From contig NC_086251.1 in assembly GCF_021018805.1 (NCBI RefSeq), forward strand, positions 20,007,098 to 20,071,097: DNA of 64,000 nt. The letters are read 5' to 3'. The translations under genes and the position numbers were made by a program. This DNA comes from Prinia subflava (lineage: Eukaryota > Chordata > Aves > Passeriformes > Cisticolidae). Below are positions 25,501-40,275 of the stretch, in pieces (the stretch's first letter is position 1; the number at the start of each line of letters is the position of its first letter). Below the pieces are notes generated by a model that was not told the origin of the DNA, made no database searches, and saw only the letters and a program-made list of their open reading frames with translations.

Positions 25501-28500
25501 TCCAGAGTAGTTCTACCAATTTCCCACAAACTACGCCCTGATGTGTTAGGAATTTGGCTTCCCTTATGCTACACAAAACATTTGATCAGGTATTAAGCAA
25601 ATTTGCACCTGGTGCCTAAAAGTAACTGATGATGCACAGGATTACTCTTTTTATTGTTCAAAAGGGAAGGAAAATGATTTTTAGAATGGTTTGTGGGTTT
25701 GGAGGAGAGGATTTTGTATATTTTCCTCTGCATTCAAAGAAACGAATTGAAGGCAATTTTGCAATGATGCTTGCAACTAAAACTTGAATGTCTCTATGAA
25801 GAGACTTCACAGAGCAAAGTCAAAGTAATGAAATGGATTGCACTTGTGCTCTGTGGAGGGATCTGGCTTGCTTTCTCCTCTGAGTTCACAATTAAAATGA
25901 ACTACAAACAAATGTAACAGCATTTCTCTTATCCATTTCTCCTGCAAAAAAGTGAAATAAGAAAGACACAGCAAAATAATGAAAAGAAAGCCATGTTTTT
26001 AGAATTCTATCTCTCATAGCCGGCAGTCTGGTGAATAGTCTCAGAGAAGGGGTTTGATTTCTAAGAACTCAACTGATACTATACATGTCCACAGGCTTTG
26101 TGTTTACTCTGTGTCTCAGATCTTTTGCAAGCCTTTCCCTCCCACAAGGGTGAAAAACAGTAGGGTGAGTGAATATACACACCCAGATTTCTGTCCTTGC
26201 CCTGATGGATGGTGAGGAACTAGCAGCAAGAGCATCGTTCATGTAAATGCCTAAATAACAATAATAAAATTATCTGTAAGCAAAGGTGTCTAATGTCTTT
26301 CACACTGCTGTCCCCAAAGCTTCAGCTGGCCTAAAAGGTTGTCTGAGCTTGAAGTGGTCTGAGCTGTGCTGAGTCATGCTGTACATGTTTAGTTTCTTAG
26401 TTATGCAAACCATGTTAAATTACATGCCTGCTTTGGTTTATGTGCCATAATTCCTTTCCAGGTTGTCCAAGTACTTAGCAATCAATGCCTGCTTAGTGCA
26501 GTTCTGTCACTCTGTTTTTGGGGTGAAAACGGTGGACAGCAGGGAAAAAGGTTTTTTTTCATGTATGCCCACAGCAAGAACTCCAGTATACACAAATCTT
26601 GGGTGATTGATGCAGTTACCATCACCCCATACAGGTAACCTTAATTCCTTTTGCAACATATATGGCTTTGGAGAACACTGATTCTCTTCTGATACTTGGT
26701 TTAGACCTCTGGTTTTGCTGACTTGACTCGAGTTTGCTCTTGTTGCAATGGATTGTGAGAATAAAGAATCTGTCCCTATGTGTTTTGCAGCATTTGCAGT
26801 TTAATTTAAACCCTGCTATAAAAAAGAAATGGGATCTCTGAAAAGCTTGGTATCATAAGGTTTCTGGTATGTACACACCATCTGCTTCAATATACAATGG
26901 ATAGCTATCAGCTCTTTTCTGTAGCAGCAGGTAACATGGTGTTCCTGTGAATGAATAATATTGGTCCCAGTTCTCTACTAGTGCAAGAGGAAAGAAAACA
27001 GGTCTTAGAGAGGGTGTACATGTACATTCATTCTTCCTAAGTTGCTGTGGTCATGTATTGTTGTGCAAGGTAAATGCAGTGATAAAAGCATTTGGCCTGT
27101 TAGCTCCTTCATTACCCACTCATCTGTAAGGATGATGCCCTCAGCCATCAGACTCTAAGATCTTGTCTCTGCTAATGACAGCAGGATAAAGACTATCCTG
27201 TTGCTAAGTGTTTGGTTCACAAAGAATGGTTTTCTAAAGTGCTGTATCTAACAACCTAGACTTTCTCTCTCTCTTCTCTCTCTTCTTTTTTTTTATTTTC
27301 TCTCTGCCTGCAGAGCCAAAATGTGGAATGTGGGCAAAAATACTTTTTTCCCCTGCTGTTCTATTCCAGCCTTCTTTGATATCTGAAATTCAGTTTTGAG
27401 AGAAGCAGCTCTTAGAAACTTGTTTGAGCCAGTAGGGACTGGTCACAGCATTGATGTTGTAAAACCTTCAAATCCAATTTGTGCCAAAAGGTGCTTGTTG
27501 TTAAAATGCCAAACACATCTAAAAGGAGGCTGAAATGGTTTGTTCTTAGCATGTGTTATGCATCCAGAGGTCCCATTAGCTTTGTCTGGCCCTTTGCTTT
27601 GACTTTTGATTATTTGGAAACCATTTTTACACTATATTCTTTTATATCTGTCAAGTACCTTTAGACTGGAGTGGGAAAGAAAACTTCTCATCCACAGATG
27701 AGATAAGTTGTTGACCAAAAGAGGTGAGAGAACAAGATCCCAAAGAGTTCCAGCATTGTTGTGTTTATTAAAGGAATTGTGTGCTTGAATCTAGAAGAAG
27801 CTGGCAAAAAGAAATATGAACTGGTGGACACAAAGTGTTTTAAATGGCTGTGTTACAGAGGAAAACTTAGAAAACAATGTTCTTGAAATCTGAGGTGTTT
27901 GGGGGTATGGGTCCTTCTCCCTGCAGTATTACTTTTAATTTTATAGCTATAAACCTAAGGAAACCCAGCTAGATGATAACCCATTGGTTACTAGCATTAT
28001 GTATCACCTGTACTCAGTCTGAAATATTTTCCTAAAAAATGAGGAAATTAACAAGCACAAGAATGTGAGAAACGAGCATTGTATATGATGCCTCCTACTA
28101 CTTTCTATTTTTATCAGTTTTTTTTTTTTTTAGAATCTCCATCCTCTTATCTGCTTACAGAACATATGTTCTCAAGTCCATCTGCTAAGGTTGCATCTGA
28201 GAAAAAATGGGGACTCATCTGAAGAACATCTGTTGTGTCATTCAGGATTTTCTTTTCTTGACTGATGTCAGCTCGTCAGCAATATTTAAGCTGCAAGCTT
28301 GCAAGCTGACCTGCTGAAGGGCTCTTTCCAGTTCTTTTTTCCCAGATTCCTGCTGGACTTTTAGAATGCCGTGCTGCTCTGCTCTGAACAGCCTAGTTTA
28401 AATCTGCATGGACACTCAATGTCCTTACCCTCCCCAAGGAAACTGGTAACATTTATAGACCATCAGTCCTGCTGAGACTCAGGACAGATGTGTACCTTTC

Positions 28501-31500
28501 TGAGGACCCACTCTCTTCACCTGAATGAAATCTTGGATATCTTTGACGTGTGGATGGACTGTGTGGAAAGCTGTGGTGAGAACGGGTTGGTGAAGATGGG
28601 ATGGAGCAAAAGCAGATCCTCCCACTATATCCTTGTGGGACTCTTGCTCTGGTACCATATGTTTTAATGCCATTTTGAGACTAGAGCCAGAGAATAGGAA
28701 GGAGTGCTAACTTCTTAGAAGCCAGTGATGGAGTGCTGCCTCCGCAAAGCAGCCCTGCTACACTTGTTGGTGCTAATTAGTTTGTGTCTGTTGAGCTTCC
28801 TTATGACACAGTCTGTTCTAATTAACACTTCCCTGTAGATTGCTGCTGAACTCCAGAAATCTCCTTCATTTGTGACACACATTTCACCATCCCAAGGAGA
28901 CAAATTTATTTTGTTGACAAAGGTGCTGATAACACTATCAGACTGCAGTTTAATGTGTGTCTCAGAGATGGAGAGAGGTGACAAGGCAGCCTGAGTGGGA
29001 GAATGAGTTAAAAATGACACTCAGGATTGCAGCTGTAATATGTCTACCAGGTTGAATTGCCTGAGCCCCAGACCATGTAGTACTTTATTGGTTACAGACA
29101 GCTGTGGTCAGTGTTTATTCCTTCTATCTCTACCTCTTTATTCTATGTAGTAACATTAAAAGGTACAATAGATGTAATTGCTAGAAATGCTCAGAAATTA
29201 TATACATATACTATGTATGTATTTGTGGATAAGCACACTATACACAAATATCTGTCTCTCTCTCTAGACTATATATATTGTTTGCTTTAAAAAATAAAAT
29301 CAGGAGCTACTCTGTAAGTTAAATATAGGTCTTGCAAATGAAACATAGCTGAAACTACTGTAAAATTTAGACTGGAGGCAGCAGCACCTAGGGACCTTGC
29401 AACAGGTTTTAGAAATAATTTACAGCTAAATATATGAGACCTTTTTTACTTGGGCTGTGGCACCTGTCAGTGGGGCTGGCTGCTGCAGCAGAGAAAGGAG
29501 TAATTGCAAAAAGCTGTCTGACTCCATATGTACAAGGAAACAGAATTGGACAAGGCACCTGTGCTGTTTCTATAGAGCAAAGAACTCTGGAAATTCTAGA
29601 AAGCCTTCCACTACCATCAAAACTCCTCCTATGCAGGCTAAGCCTATCTAAAAGTGGGAAATGCTGGCCAAGGAGTAGGGCATTTGGTTCCTTTTGCTAG
29701 GAGGGGGGACCAGCTAGAAGGCACTGCCCTTCTAGTTTATGTGATCTGCTCTATGTGAAAGTCCATATTTTATAGTTACAACCATTGAAGTCAGGAGTTT
29801 GTATGGCTGTTGGCATGAGTCATTCCTTGATGCTCATGGTTTTCTCTGCATCTTATATTGCTCCCTTCTGAGTGGCTTTATGTTTTAGTGCTGTTCTGTA
29901 GCATGAAAAAAGCTCCCCTGGAAATGCAAAAGGCAATTTTTCTGCCTTAATGGCTAACTCAGAATGAGTTGACTTCTACCATTTCTCCTCAATCCTCTCT
30001 GCAACATAATAAATATCTCATCTCATAGTGTGGTTTCCTCTAGGCATTTTGGTGTTGGCAATGTCCTGTACTGTGGTAGGTCAGAAACTATACTTTCTTA
30101 CCACATCTTCATTTTCCTGGGTCCAGTTACTAATTATTCTAAGCATATATACATATATCCCTGAAAAATTTGAAGAGACCAGAGTAAAACTGACAAGGAC
30201 AAAATGAGGCTTGAACAACCTGGTGCCACACATGTAGAAAGCCTGCATGGAGTTCTCTGTATTTTTCTGATATTGATCTCTGACTCTGATTTTTTATGGC
30301 CATGGGTTGCTTTTATAGCCCCACTTAGACAGACTTAAGATTTGTATATCAAGGATGATCTCTGTTGTTAAAATGACTTCCAAAAGTTACTTTTGACACC
30401 CATTCAAACCTGGACTGCCTTTGGGGAGTCCAAATCAGACTGAAGCTGTCTTCCTCACAATAATGAAGTGTTAACAGGATCCCAGCAGAAGAATAAATCA
30501 TGAAGCAGAACAATCTGCTCACCTTAGACAGACCAGTACTGAGTTAATAGCTTAGCTTTGCCACTGGGGAGTGGTTATCCATCGACTTCCCATCTGCCCA
30601 TCTTCTGTCTCAGCTTGATTAGAAATGTCTTATGGGGGTGGAAATGGAGATTTAACTAATTTTAGTCAATTTAAAAGGGTTTTTGCAAAGAATACCTTTG
30701 AAGAGTGGCTGTTTAAGCAGGAAGCTTCCTGTTTTGAAGAAAAAGTCTTCTATTTCTGCTCAAGTTGTCTTTTTGTTAAGCTTGACTTTGCCCTTCCGCC
30801 TAATCTGAAAGGAAAATGGCAAATTATGGCAATTGTGGAAAAGTCTACCAGACCAAGCACAGAATCTTCCTGGGATCATGTTGTTTGCTTGATTTGACAG
30901 GCAAGTACTTACCCTATGTTTTACATCTCAAAAAGCAGCTCTCAGGCTCCACATAATGCTCATGGTCACTTTTCCTATATAAGCCATACTTTGCTTTAGT
31001 AGGGAATAGTATACAAAAAAAAGAATTAAATAATTTGAAACTTGAGCAATAACACCTTTGCAGTTTGCAGGTGCAAGAACACAGACCTTCAGGGCTGCCT
31101 ATGCCAGGACTCCTCATGGAAGGATAGCCTAGCTTCAGAAACACCACTCTGCTCTTGCAGAGCTGATCAGCTTTCCCATACTTGGAGCAGAGGCCTGCTT
31201 CCCTTCATGCTGAGGTAAAAACAGTGTAATTCAAAAACAAATGAAAAGAGTTTCCAGCTGCCATAGGGATACATAACAGGAGATTAAGGCTTCTGTTTTC
31301 ACTTTAACAACATCTAATGAAGATAAGCAACATCTTTGGCTTTGAAGCATCATGTTTCATTGATTCTTTGCCTGCTGCTGTGCATTAGACACACAAAATG
31401 CTTCTCCAGCCACTTTGTGGCCCAAAGAGCAAAAGTGTTATTTCAGCCACTTATTTCCATTTTTCAGATACTGCTCCATTGCTCGTTTGTTGCCTTATCC

Positions 31501-34500
31501 AAATTTCAGTGCACTTGTGAAGAAACACAGGCATGTGGCATGAGGCTAGGGAGGCATGGGATATGGGAGCACAGTCATTCATTGTGCAAAGAGATGTTGA
31601 GGCATTCCTGTAGGACTGACATGTGAGGGACTCTCACAGGGCAGATAAGCTGAATCCTTTTCTTCTTCTCCTCTTGTTTAAGAGAAAAGCATTTTGTATA
31701 AATATAGGCAATTTTTCTTTTGATTTAATTTCTTGTAAAGCAAAGTAGTAATTCATTTCCAGAATGAACAGTTCAGTAATTACAGCTCTCACTGAAAGCT
31801 TCAGCATGTTTCTGACAGACTCTCCTCCAAAGCAGTACATGTGAAGTGGTCTGCTAATTGCTTATAGTATTGATTGAGGCCATTTTTCTTTAAGATAGTT
31901 TGGATTTAACAGAAATCTTCATGCTTCTATTTTCTACTAGCATCTTCAGTGGCTTGCCTACATGCTCCAAGCTTCTTAGGCATATCTTTTTCACGTTAAT
32001 TAAACAGAAAGGAATATCAGCATTCACAACAGGTGGCAAAAATACCAGGTAACAATACTTTTCTCTATGTGGTGTGCACAACTCGAGACACTTTCCAAAA
32101 GACATATCCATTTGACATACAGAGAAATGGAGACCAGTGAGTTTTGTTAAATTTCTACAGGCAATTGTGGCAGAAGCCAAAGATTTGAGAGTTTCTTGGC
32201 CACATTCTCACGTAAATAGCACTTTTCTTAATAGCTGCATGTTCTTGGTTATGTTGATCAGTACTGCCTTTGAGGAGGAGAGATTTTACAGTAGCTCCAG
32301 TTCAAACTTTGGTCCACTAAAGACAAAGATAATTGAAGGGTGTTTACAGATACCACAGCTGGTCAGTTGTCTTCACAGCGAAGAACTCTACTCTGTGTTG
32401 GTGTTCTTGTGGTGAAGAACTGGATGATTGTTGAGAGCCACAGGCAGCCAGTCAGTGCATTATGCTGCTTTTTGAAGAACAGCAGAACTCACAGGATGTG
32501 CAGCCTTGTCAAAGGGTTTCAGTAAATGCCTCAATGCAAGTCCCTCTGGCATGTGTGGGCTATCTTCCCTTTTGACGTTAATTGTTAACCAAGAGCAGCT
32601 CAGGTGTCAGGAAACCAATAGCAGCTTGTGTTCAGGCCATGCCTACATCATCTTTGAAGCAACTTCTGTGTCCTGAGAGCACCCCAGTTAGTAAATCCTG
32701 GGCAGACCTCAGGAGCACTCCATCCATCCCAATGTAGCATCCTCTGGCATGGTCTGGATGACCTCTTGCCAAGAACAGGCATGATATGTAGACTTGCTCT
32801 ACATATTGTGATTGACTCTTCAAATACTGAGGCAATTTTTTAATAAGCACATTGTTTTGAGGTTTAAAATGTTGCTCAACCCACTTTGCACAAAATTAAC
32901 ACAGAATATGACACAAGGACTTTTTCAGGAGGTGACCTATCAGTGTGGATGTGGCAGAAATCTGTAAATGATGGTCTGACTTGTTTTAATTATTGGCCGG
33001 TGAACTCTCTTGATTTGTGGGGATGTGGTTGGGAAGCTGTTCCTGTTAATTGTGCATCAATTGAGTGATTATCAGGGTGGACAGGTGGAGGGAGATAGCT
33101 TCAGAAAAGGCCAAGGAAATAAGTAAAAGACAAGGTCAGGGAAATGTTTTGCTTTTGTGCTCAATATTAAACATTCATGTAGTTTTCAGCTTTCTCTGCT
33201 GTTATCATACGGTTTATAATAAAATTTTGTATTTGTTTTTTTCTCATTTATCTGGGAACTTACTTGGTGGCATCTTTGTCAAAGTCACATCATTTTGTGT
33301 TGCAGTAGGTGCAGGTAAGTGCAGAGTGAGGTCTTCAATGAGGTGTTTTTTTTTTTCTCACTAACTTAATCTGACCATTCTGAAATGACTAATTTTCCCA
33401 TCTGAGAAAAACCCAAAGCCCACAGATTTATCTCTAAGTAAGCAATTAACAAATCAGATGCACAGAAAACAAGACATATTCAAAATACTTTTGTGCAGCC
33501 ATGGCAATACAAAGCTGTAAATGCCTCCTGTCCTACACGGAGAATTTCCCCTGAACTGGAGGAATTTGATTCCCCAAGCAAAGGGTGTGTACTCAGGTAT
33601 GCAAAGAGCTGAAGGCTGTTATTTCTCCTATCTAATCCATATGCTGCTACAAAAGGAAATTAAAATAAGGGCCTGCATCCAGCTTTCCTCCTGTATTCAA
33701 ATCCTGCTTCAGACCTTGCACTGGCTGAATACAGCTATGGCCAAAATACCTCTGCAGTGTTTTTTAAAAGAAAATATCATCAATGCAAAAAAATAAATAT
33801 CTTCATGACAAATAGCAGTTAACATTTCTGACCCTTTTTTGAGACTTGTGTGATCTTTTCTGTGCTAGTGAGTGTATCAGGTCTAGGGAAATTATCTTTT
33901 AAAATCGCAGCCATAATTGTGCCGCCCTCCTTGGAGTACATAGACAGCTCCTCAGGATGACTCTCAGAGATGCTGCTGACAGCAAAATATCAAACAGCAG
34001 AAGGAAGTTTGTCCTCTCCCAAAGCTGTAGGGACTGACCCATTAGCAGGGCAGGAAGAGCCAAGTGTGTGCAGCATTTGGGAAGGAGGTGGTATAAGTTG
34101 CTGCTGAAAGCTTCCCTGGTCCCTTGGCTATGACCTGTCTCACTGGATCACGAGCAGTTTCCTGTGGCTGCAGGAGGCCACCTGCTTCCATGCTCACTAA
34201 ACAAACAGAGGATATATTCCTGTCTTCCTAGCTGGGCTTCTCTTTTCAGCTGCCTCCCAGAGGTTGAGCAGCTCGGGAAAGAGAATGGTCATAAATTACC
34301 CTGTTGATGCAGGGTTTTCTGCTCTTCCCTCTGCAGAGGTTGTGTTTCCCATGTAGTGTAATAAAACAGGATATTGTGGGAGAAGTTAATGGGTGAGTCA
34401 GGCCCTCTCAGTGTGAAGCCTTTTTTTGATTAAAGGCTGCTGCTGAGAAACCTCTGGACTTTCACCGACATGTGCCCTTGCTAACAACACAATCAGAACC

Positions 34501-37500
34501 TGAGAAAAGGGACTACAAAATGAGAGAGGTGGGAGAAAATAGGTTTGATGCTATGCGTCCTCCAGAAGGAGCCTGTCCTCTCTCTGCATTTTTTTTCCTA
34601 TGAATGGCTGAACTAGAGCTTTTTAGTGTCCTACAGCTGATTGTGGTGTTATATAGGATTTGAAGTAAGTAGCTGCATATACAATGCAGAAGGATCTTGT
34701 GTGGTAACAAGGCAGAGACGTGCAGAAGGCTGCCAGCTGCTGAGCTGTAAGCATTATGGTGACCATAGTAAACACTGTGATCAGGTCAGTGTGTCATGAG
34801 GGTCTCACACAGGGCTTACAAAGTAGCCAAGACTTTGGTGCTTTTCCTTCTTCAGTTGTTGCTCTTACATGGCAAACTCACTGGAGGCCACTGACAGAGA
34901 CCATGGGACACAAAGAGATCTGGGTACATCACTCTTCTGTGCAGTGGTTTTAAAGCCACACTGGAACAGTCCTTTCCTTCTGCCCCTTCTCATTTCCCTT
35001 TCCCCACTTTCATTCTCGCTTTTCCCAGGATCTCAATGGTAGGAGATCCCTTTATTCCTTTCCTCTCAGGCAGATGTCGCAGGGCCCTTAATCCACAAAC
35101 TTCCCTGCAGGCAAACTTTTCGGAAGTTTTCTGTTGCGAGCACAACACCTTGTGACTGTTTCCTGTTTTCACCCTCTTAGAAATCCATTAAAAATGCATA
35201 ATTGGGTTTCTTATTATCTTTTTTCAAATACCTGCTTTCTCAATTTTTTTTTCCTCAAGCTCCCACTTTTGCTTGTCTGTTAGCGAGGAAGTGCTTATCA
35301 GAAACGTGTTCCTTCTTGTGTACTGTTTCCCAGACTTACTGGAATATGAATTGTCAGAACTATTCTACATATACCCAATCTTAGGAGCTGGTATGTGTCA
35401 GCTGACTAACACTTCTGAACTAAGAGCAAGGGTCTCTCAGTTATCCTTAAATTCCCTTTGGGATGGGAGGGAGCCCTCTGTGGTTTGTCAGTGAGCTACA
35501 GTGACCACCATCTGAGTTTCCTGCACAAAGCATCTGCCCAATGATTACTGACCCAAAACTGTTAATATTTTGCTGAGATCCAAATTATGACTTGTGCATT
35601 TGCATCAAACCTTTATCGTAAGCCCCATTTTCTGACAGAGGCTCTGGAACACCAATATTTTATTGTCTTATGATTCTTGGACAAAGCATTATGCTTTTCT
35701 TGCAGTGGAAAGTAGGAGAAGTTATGGGTATAGTTTACACAAACAAGGTGCCAGGTTTAAGTTTCTTGTCCACACTTGCCTGCGTTTAGTTTATGAAAGG
35801 GATCATCAGCTCCATTTTGTTACCAGATGGAAAGGCAGGAACATTTGAAATGTGTTTCTTTAAGACCAAACAGAAATGTTTCAAATTTAAGAAGGCAGCT
35901 GAATGCCCTCTCTGAATGCAAGCTGGTAGCAGGACTGCAGGTGCCAGGTCATCTCACTGTGGCATCTCACCTCCCTCTGCCCAGCAACATCCCTCTTCAC
36001 TCTCCCTGTGCCTTCCCTGTTCTCATGCCTTGAGGGGATATTAGACACTTCTAGGAAACAGCTTTTATTGGTCAGGTCTCTGTGTCTTACCTTGTAACTC
36101 TTGCCCTGTTATTGATTCTTGGCTTAGGACTGAGTGGAAGGACAGGGCTATCAGCTACCGTGCTTCCTTCGCTGCTCTGGTTTCTCCTCTGCCAGCCCTC
36201 TCAAGGTGCAACTGGACTGGACCCTGTCACCTCTGGGAGACTTGATGGCTCACAGGGAGTGTGATTTGGCTTCATGGGCCACTGCTGGGGCTGAGCACTG
36301 CTGCCTCTGTGGTGCCCCAAGGACTGCCCCCCAGATGGTTTGGGCAGGAGAGGCTATGCGGGGGAGATGTGGAAAGTGGATATGCCCTAACAAAGTGACC
36401 TACTTCTGACCAACCTGCTGGGATGTCTGCAGCTCCCACTGTTAAAACAACTGACTTCATCCAAGCAAAGCCTCCCAGAGTTGCTGTTGGTTTTACTTAC
36501 TAAGAGAAACTGCCTGGGTTTCTTGTCTCCTCCTCCTGGAGTTTTACTTCTTGAGAAGAAGCTGTTGGAATTTGGAGAAAAGAAATTAATGGAGGAGTTG
36601 GGATTTTTGACTGACATAGTAATTACTCTGGAAAATGTAATTTCCCCTGCATATTAGAGATGGGATTATTTCAAGGAGATCTTATTAATGTGCTGTTCAC
36701 CAACAAAGAGCCCAGTAACCTCTCTCTTAATAAGATTAGCATGGGGGTCATAATGCAGGTGGCTGCTAGGGTGATATATTCAAGGTTTTGTCCTAAAGAA
36801 ATAAGTTATCTTCTCCTGTCTGGTGAGGGCATACAGGAGTCGATTTCATTTAAAAGACATATCGTCTTTTTCTAATAGCTAGTGGATAACCTGTGCCCAA
36901 ACTCCTTTGTCCAGATGCTGTACATCAGCAGTAAAATCCCAGAGTTCAGAGGGGAGCCTGGAGCAGAGGTCAGAGCAGCTGGGAATTAGCAGCCAGGTAG
37001 TTCCTCTGGCACCCCTCCTTAGATCAGTCTCTTCCTCCTATAACTGCAAACATGACCCTCTACCATCTGCTTCTCTCTCTCCATCTATAAGGTGTAGATA
37101 ATAATTGTCCACAAGTCATTTAGGGTTAATGGCTCTTTGTGCAGTGCTCCAGCTCCCACAGAGCAAGGTCTGCACCCCTCATCAGGGACTACAGCTACTG
37201 CCATCATATCTGACCTGTTGTGTTCTGAAGTGGGTGGGAAATCTGAACAGAGAGGAGTGGAAAGGCATGCTGTCAGTTTGGCTGTAGTTTGATCAACATG
37301 TGAAAATTCAGGCTTTTCTGGAACACTATGTAGGTGATACAGATGCTTTTTCTGGTTACACAAGACTTCTTCCACTCCCTGCTGGTGGCTGTGGGGTGTT
37401 TTTGGGTACGCCAGAGAGTGACACTGCTAAAAACATTTCCAGGCAGCTTTCCCCTTCCTGACTCTGCTCACATCTGTCCACCATCTGTTTTGATTTTGCC

Positions 37501-40140
37501 TCTGTTGTGCTACATGTAAACATCCTCTAGAAATGTTCAGGGCACGGAATGTCTGGGAGATCCTCAGTTCCAGCATGGGGTGTGAGGTGCAGCCTCCTGC
37601 TGCTGCATTAAACATGGGAGATGCTGCCCAGTGCTACAGAGGAAAACCAGCTGGCATTTATTATCAGCACTGCTGGTCTGTGGGAATCTCAGTTGTGGGT
37701 CAGAGATCCCTGTTGTGTGCAAACACCGAGTCCAGTCTGTACTGTCCTGTGCTAACATTTCCACAGCAAGCTCTACCACCATCTACAAATATTTTTGAAG
37801 TTAAAACCACAAGTTAACTTTACTTCTAAAAGGGAGATATGTCAGATGGTAAAGTCTTCAATGTCACTATTGATTTTTACCAGAAAAGCACTGATGTAGT
37901 ATAATAGAGTGCAGTGGTGTTAAATCCCTTGATAGTTTACCAGAGGAACCCAGGACATCTCTTGCATACAAGTTGTATACTTAACTGCTTTAACATTAAA
38001 ATAAATAAATGAAGCATTGCTTATCCTCTTGGTTCTTAATATCTCATTACCTTTCAGACAATATGAAGAAATAGGGGTAGGGAAAGGCTATTTCAAATTT
38101 ATGTAAAGGCAAATAGCATTATTTCAGTGAGTTACCACATTAATGTTAGAAGTGACAGTCAGATCATCCCTCCTGTCTTGTAAGGCAAGTGATGTACCAA
38201 ACTGCCTGCCTGCCTTCTGCTCTCAGGGTCCTCTGTGAGTTACACTAGCTGCCACATCACCCTGGTCTCCTCTGGGTTCAGCCCTGTTTGTGCCTTTCAC
38301 AGTATCACTTTTTTGCCTGCCAAGCTCTTTGGAGACAGTGCTTTTTTATCTGTGTCTCATGTACCATTGGATGTTCTCCTGTCAGTGTTTTACTGCCTGC
38401 TCATATACAACAAAGCAGAGGAAGGGCTGTTACTGGAAGGGTACATGCTTAGTGTTTAGATTTTTTTTTCCACTGGTTTGTTTTACTGTCACAGTGAGAC
38501 AGATACAGGGGGAAATGTGCAAAATGTGTGCTCAGCTACTGTTGTACTCGGGTTGTAACACTGTAGAATGTTCTTGAGTTTGAAAAACAGAACGTTTCAG
38601 ATTATTGTAATTTGACATCCAACCTGAGTATGTGGCAGGATGTCCAAGCTAACTTTTTTATTTTTACAAGTTTCTAATAGCTTCCTTTTTAAGAGTTTGA
38701 CAATGCAACATTAGCGGTTGTAGTGTGGTACACTACTCTTGGTGCCTGTCTGTGGTGAAGTCTGGCACTGTGCATTTTTTGTTGTTGTTGCACTTAGGAA
38801 GGAGGCTCTCTGGCCTGCACTTCATTAGCCTCAGTAGTGGAGCTGAAAATTGAAAGAGGGAAATTTGCATCTTGCAAAGATAGTCTGATTAAAACCCAAG
38901 AATTTTATGATTCTCCCTTTGCATCCAAAAGCTGGGCACAGACAACAGGAGAAATATATCTCAGTGTGGAAGCCCCACAGTTTGGGCTTAGCTGGGCACT
39001 TGAGCCATTTCTGGAAAGGTCACTGTTAGTCTCTATCTAGGTGGAGTGGAAAGTCAGGCTCAGGTTCCTCCAGTTGACTTGGGTCTTCAGAAATGGGACA
39101 GGGTAGCTTCATGGCTTTGTTTCAGAACATGGTGAGAGAAATGTGTGACTTGTTATTTTCTGTTATACTGGGTTTGGAAGCCAGCAGAAAAAACGTGAAG
39201 CAGGATACCCTTTCATGAATTCACTATAGCAGTAATTTTGCATATTGTTGAGGAATAGCAGCCAGTCCACAACTTGCAAATGAATTTCTTGGTTGCTTTA
39301 TAGTTCCCTTTCTAGAAAAAAAAAAGTGGTGTGGTTTTGGACCTGATATACAGCTTGGGTGGAATGCGACAGTTTTCTACAAAAACATTTATGCTAAAGC
39401 AAAGTGAAAGCACAAAAGCAGAGGTGCTGAATGAGAACCCTTTTTGTATCAGCATCCTCTAACAAATATGAGGTGTTTTCAAGCTGAATTACCAAGTTCT
39501 TGTGAAATTGATTGCAAAAGGAGTCATATTTTAAAAGCACATAAGAACAACTTCTTCCTTGTCATCTATTTCCAAAAGCAGCTTAAAACATGAACACCAC
39601 TAGCTTTCATAGAAATTTAATGACACTTGATTACAAAGATTGCTTTTGTGTATGAGAGCTCAAACCTATTTGTTCCTAGCATTTGAGTTTTTAATTTTTT
39701 AATAAAATTGCTGAAGTTATAAATGGTTTTGTTGTTAAAGCAGTCTCAGGAGCATTGTCTTAAGGCAGCACCAGCAAATGGTTCTTCTCATTTCAAGCAC
39801 AAAAAGTAGAGTTTCTAGCTCTTTTCCAGTTTATAGGGCAAGCTTACAATGTAACTCCACCACCCTGCTGTGGCCCGACTGTGTTTAAAAAGGAGTTTTC
39901 TATCGCAGGGAGAAGGTAAGGGACAACATAAGAGAAGCAGGAAAAAGAGATGTTCTACTGTGGATCATGGGTATTTAATAAAGTGCTGAAGGCACTGAGC
40001 CAAAATTAGCACTGGTGGCACTGACCAATAAAACACCTGTTTTTGAGTAGTGCTGCACTCATTTACTTCAACAGTTCCCTGGTGCTCTGCTTCCTGTTGA
40101 GTATTTTTGCCCTGAGTTGTTGGGATGAATTGCTAGCTAC
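25501..40140. other. Long gene-free unique stretch with simple tracts
   Basis: About 14.6 kb with no recognised gene or dated mobile element. Simple DNA includes a CT-rich tract at 27262-27310, a T run near 28120-28131, and a TA/TATG-rich patch at 29195-29280 next to a CT run. A 10-base perfect palindrome GCAAGCTTGC sits at 28293-28302 inside a larger set of inverted GTCAGC/GCTGAC repeats. AT-rich unique blocks at about 33370-33530, 35500-35640 and 39590-39730 contain POU/homeobox-like motifs and could be conserved elements, which cannot be tested here. Confidence 0.5.
27262..27313. repeat. CT-rich polypyrimidine tract ending in CAG
   Basis: About 50 bases of almost pure C and T, mostly (CT) and (TC) steps with a run of nine T, ending CTGCCTGCAG. 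It fits the pattern of an exceptionally long pyrimidine tract before a 3' splice site on the plus strand. The following 150 bases contain no convincing donor, so only the simple tract is claimed. Confidence 0.7.
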
Positions 40141-40275
40141 CTGAGATGCCTTTAATCTTCCATCACAGGGATATGGAGAAAAGGATTTGCCAAATGCTGA
40201 TGCAACTTCTGCTAGTGGTGTGGTTTGGTTACAGCCATTGCTGACTGTCATATATATGGCATTTGCAGGGGAAGT
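40141..40275 (-). other. Possible internal exon, 135 bp, unrecognised
   Basis: On the minus strand the segment starts after CAAATATTCAG (moderate acceptor) and ends GCATCTCAG before gtagct (fair donor). It is 135 bp, phase 0 at both ends, 45 codons with no stop. The translation begins TSPANAIYMTVSNGCN and ends PYPCDGRLKASQ. The composition is protein-like and not low-complexity, but no family was recognised. The frame stays open on both sides of the proposed exon (about 90 codons in all), which weakens the splice-bounded reading. Confidence 0.15.

Noticed and set aside
27262..27480. Strong pyrimidine tract and CAG as a genuine 3' splice site
   Set aside because: No donor or coding frame follows within a typical exon length, so only the tract is reported.
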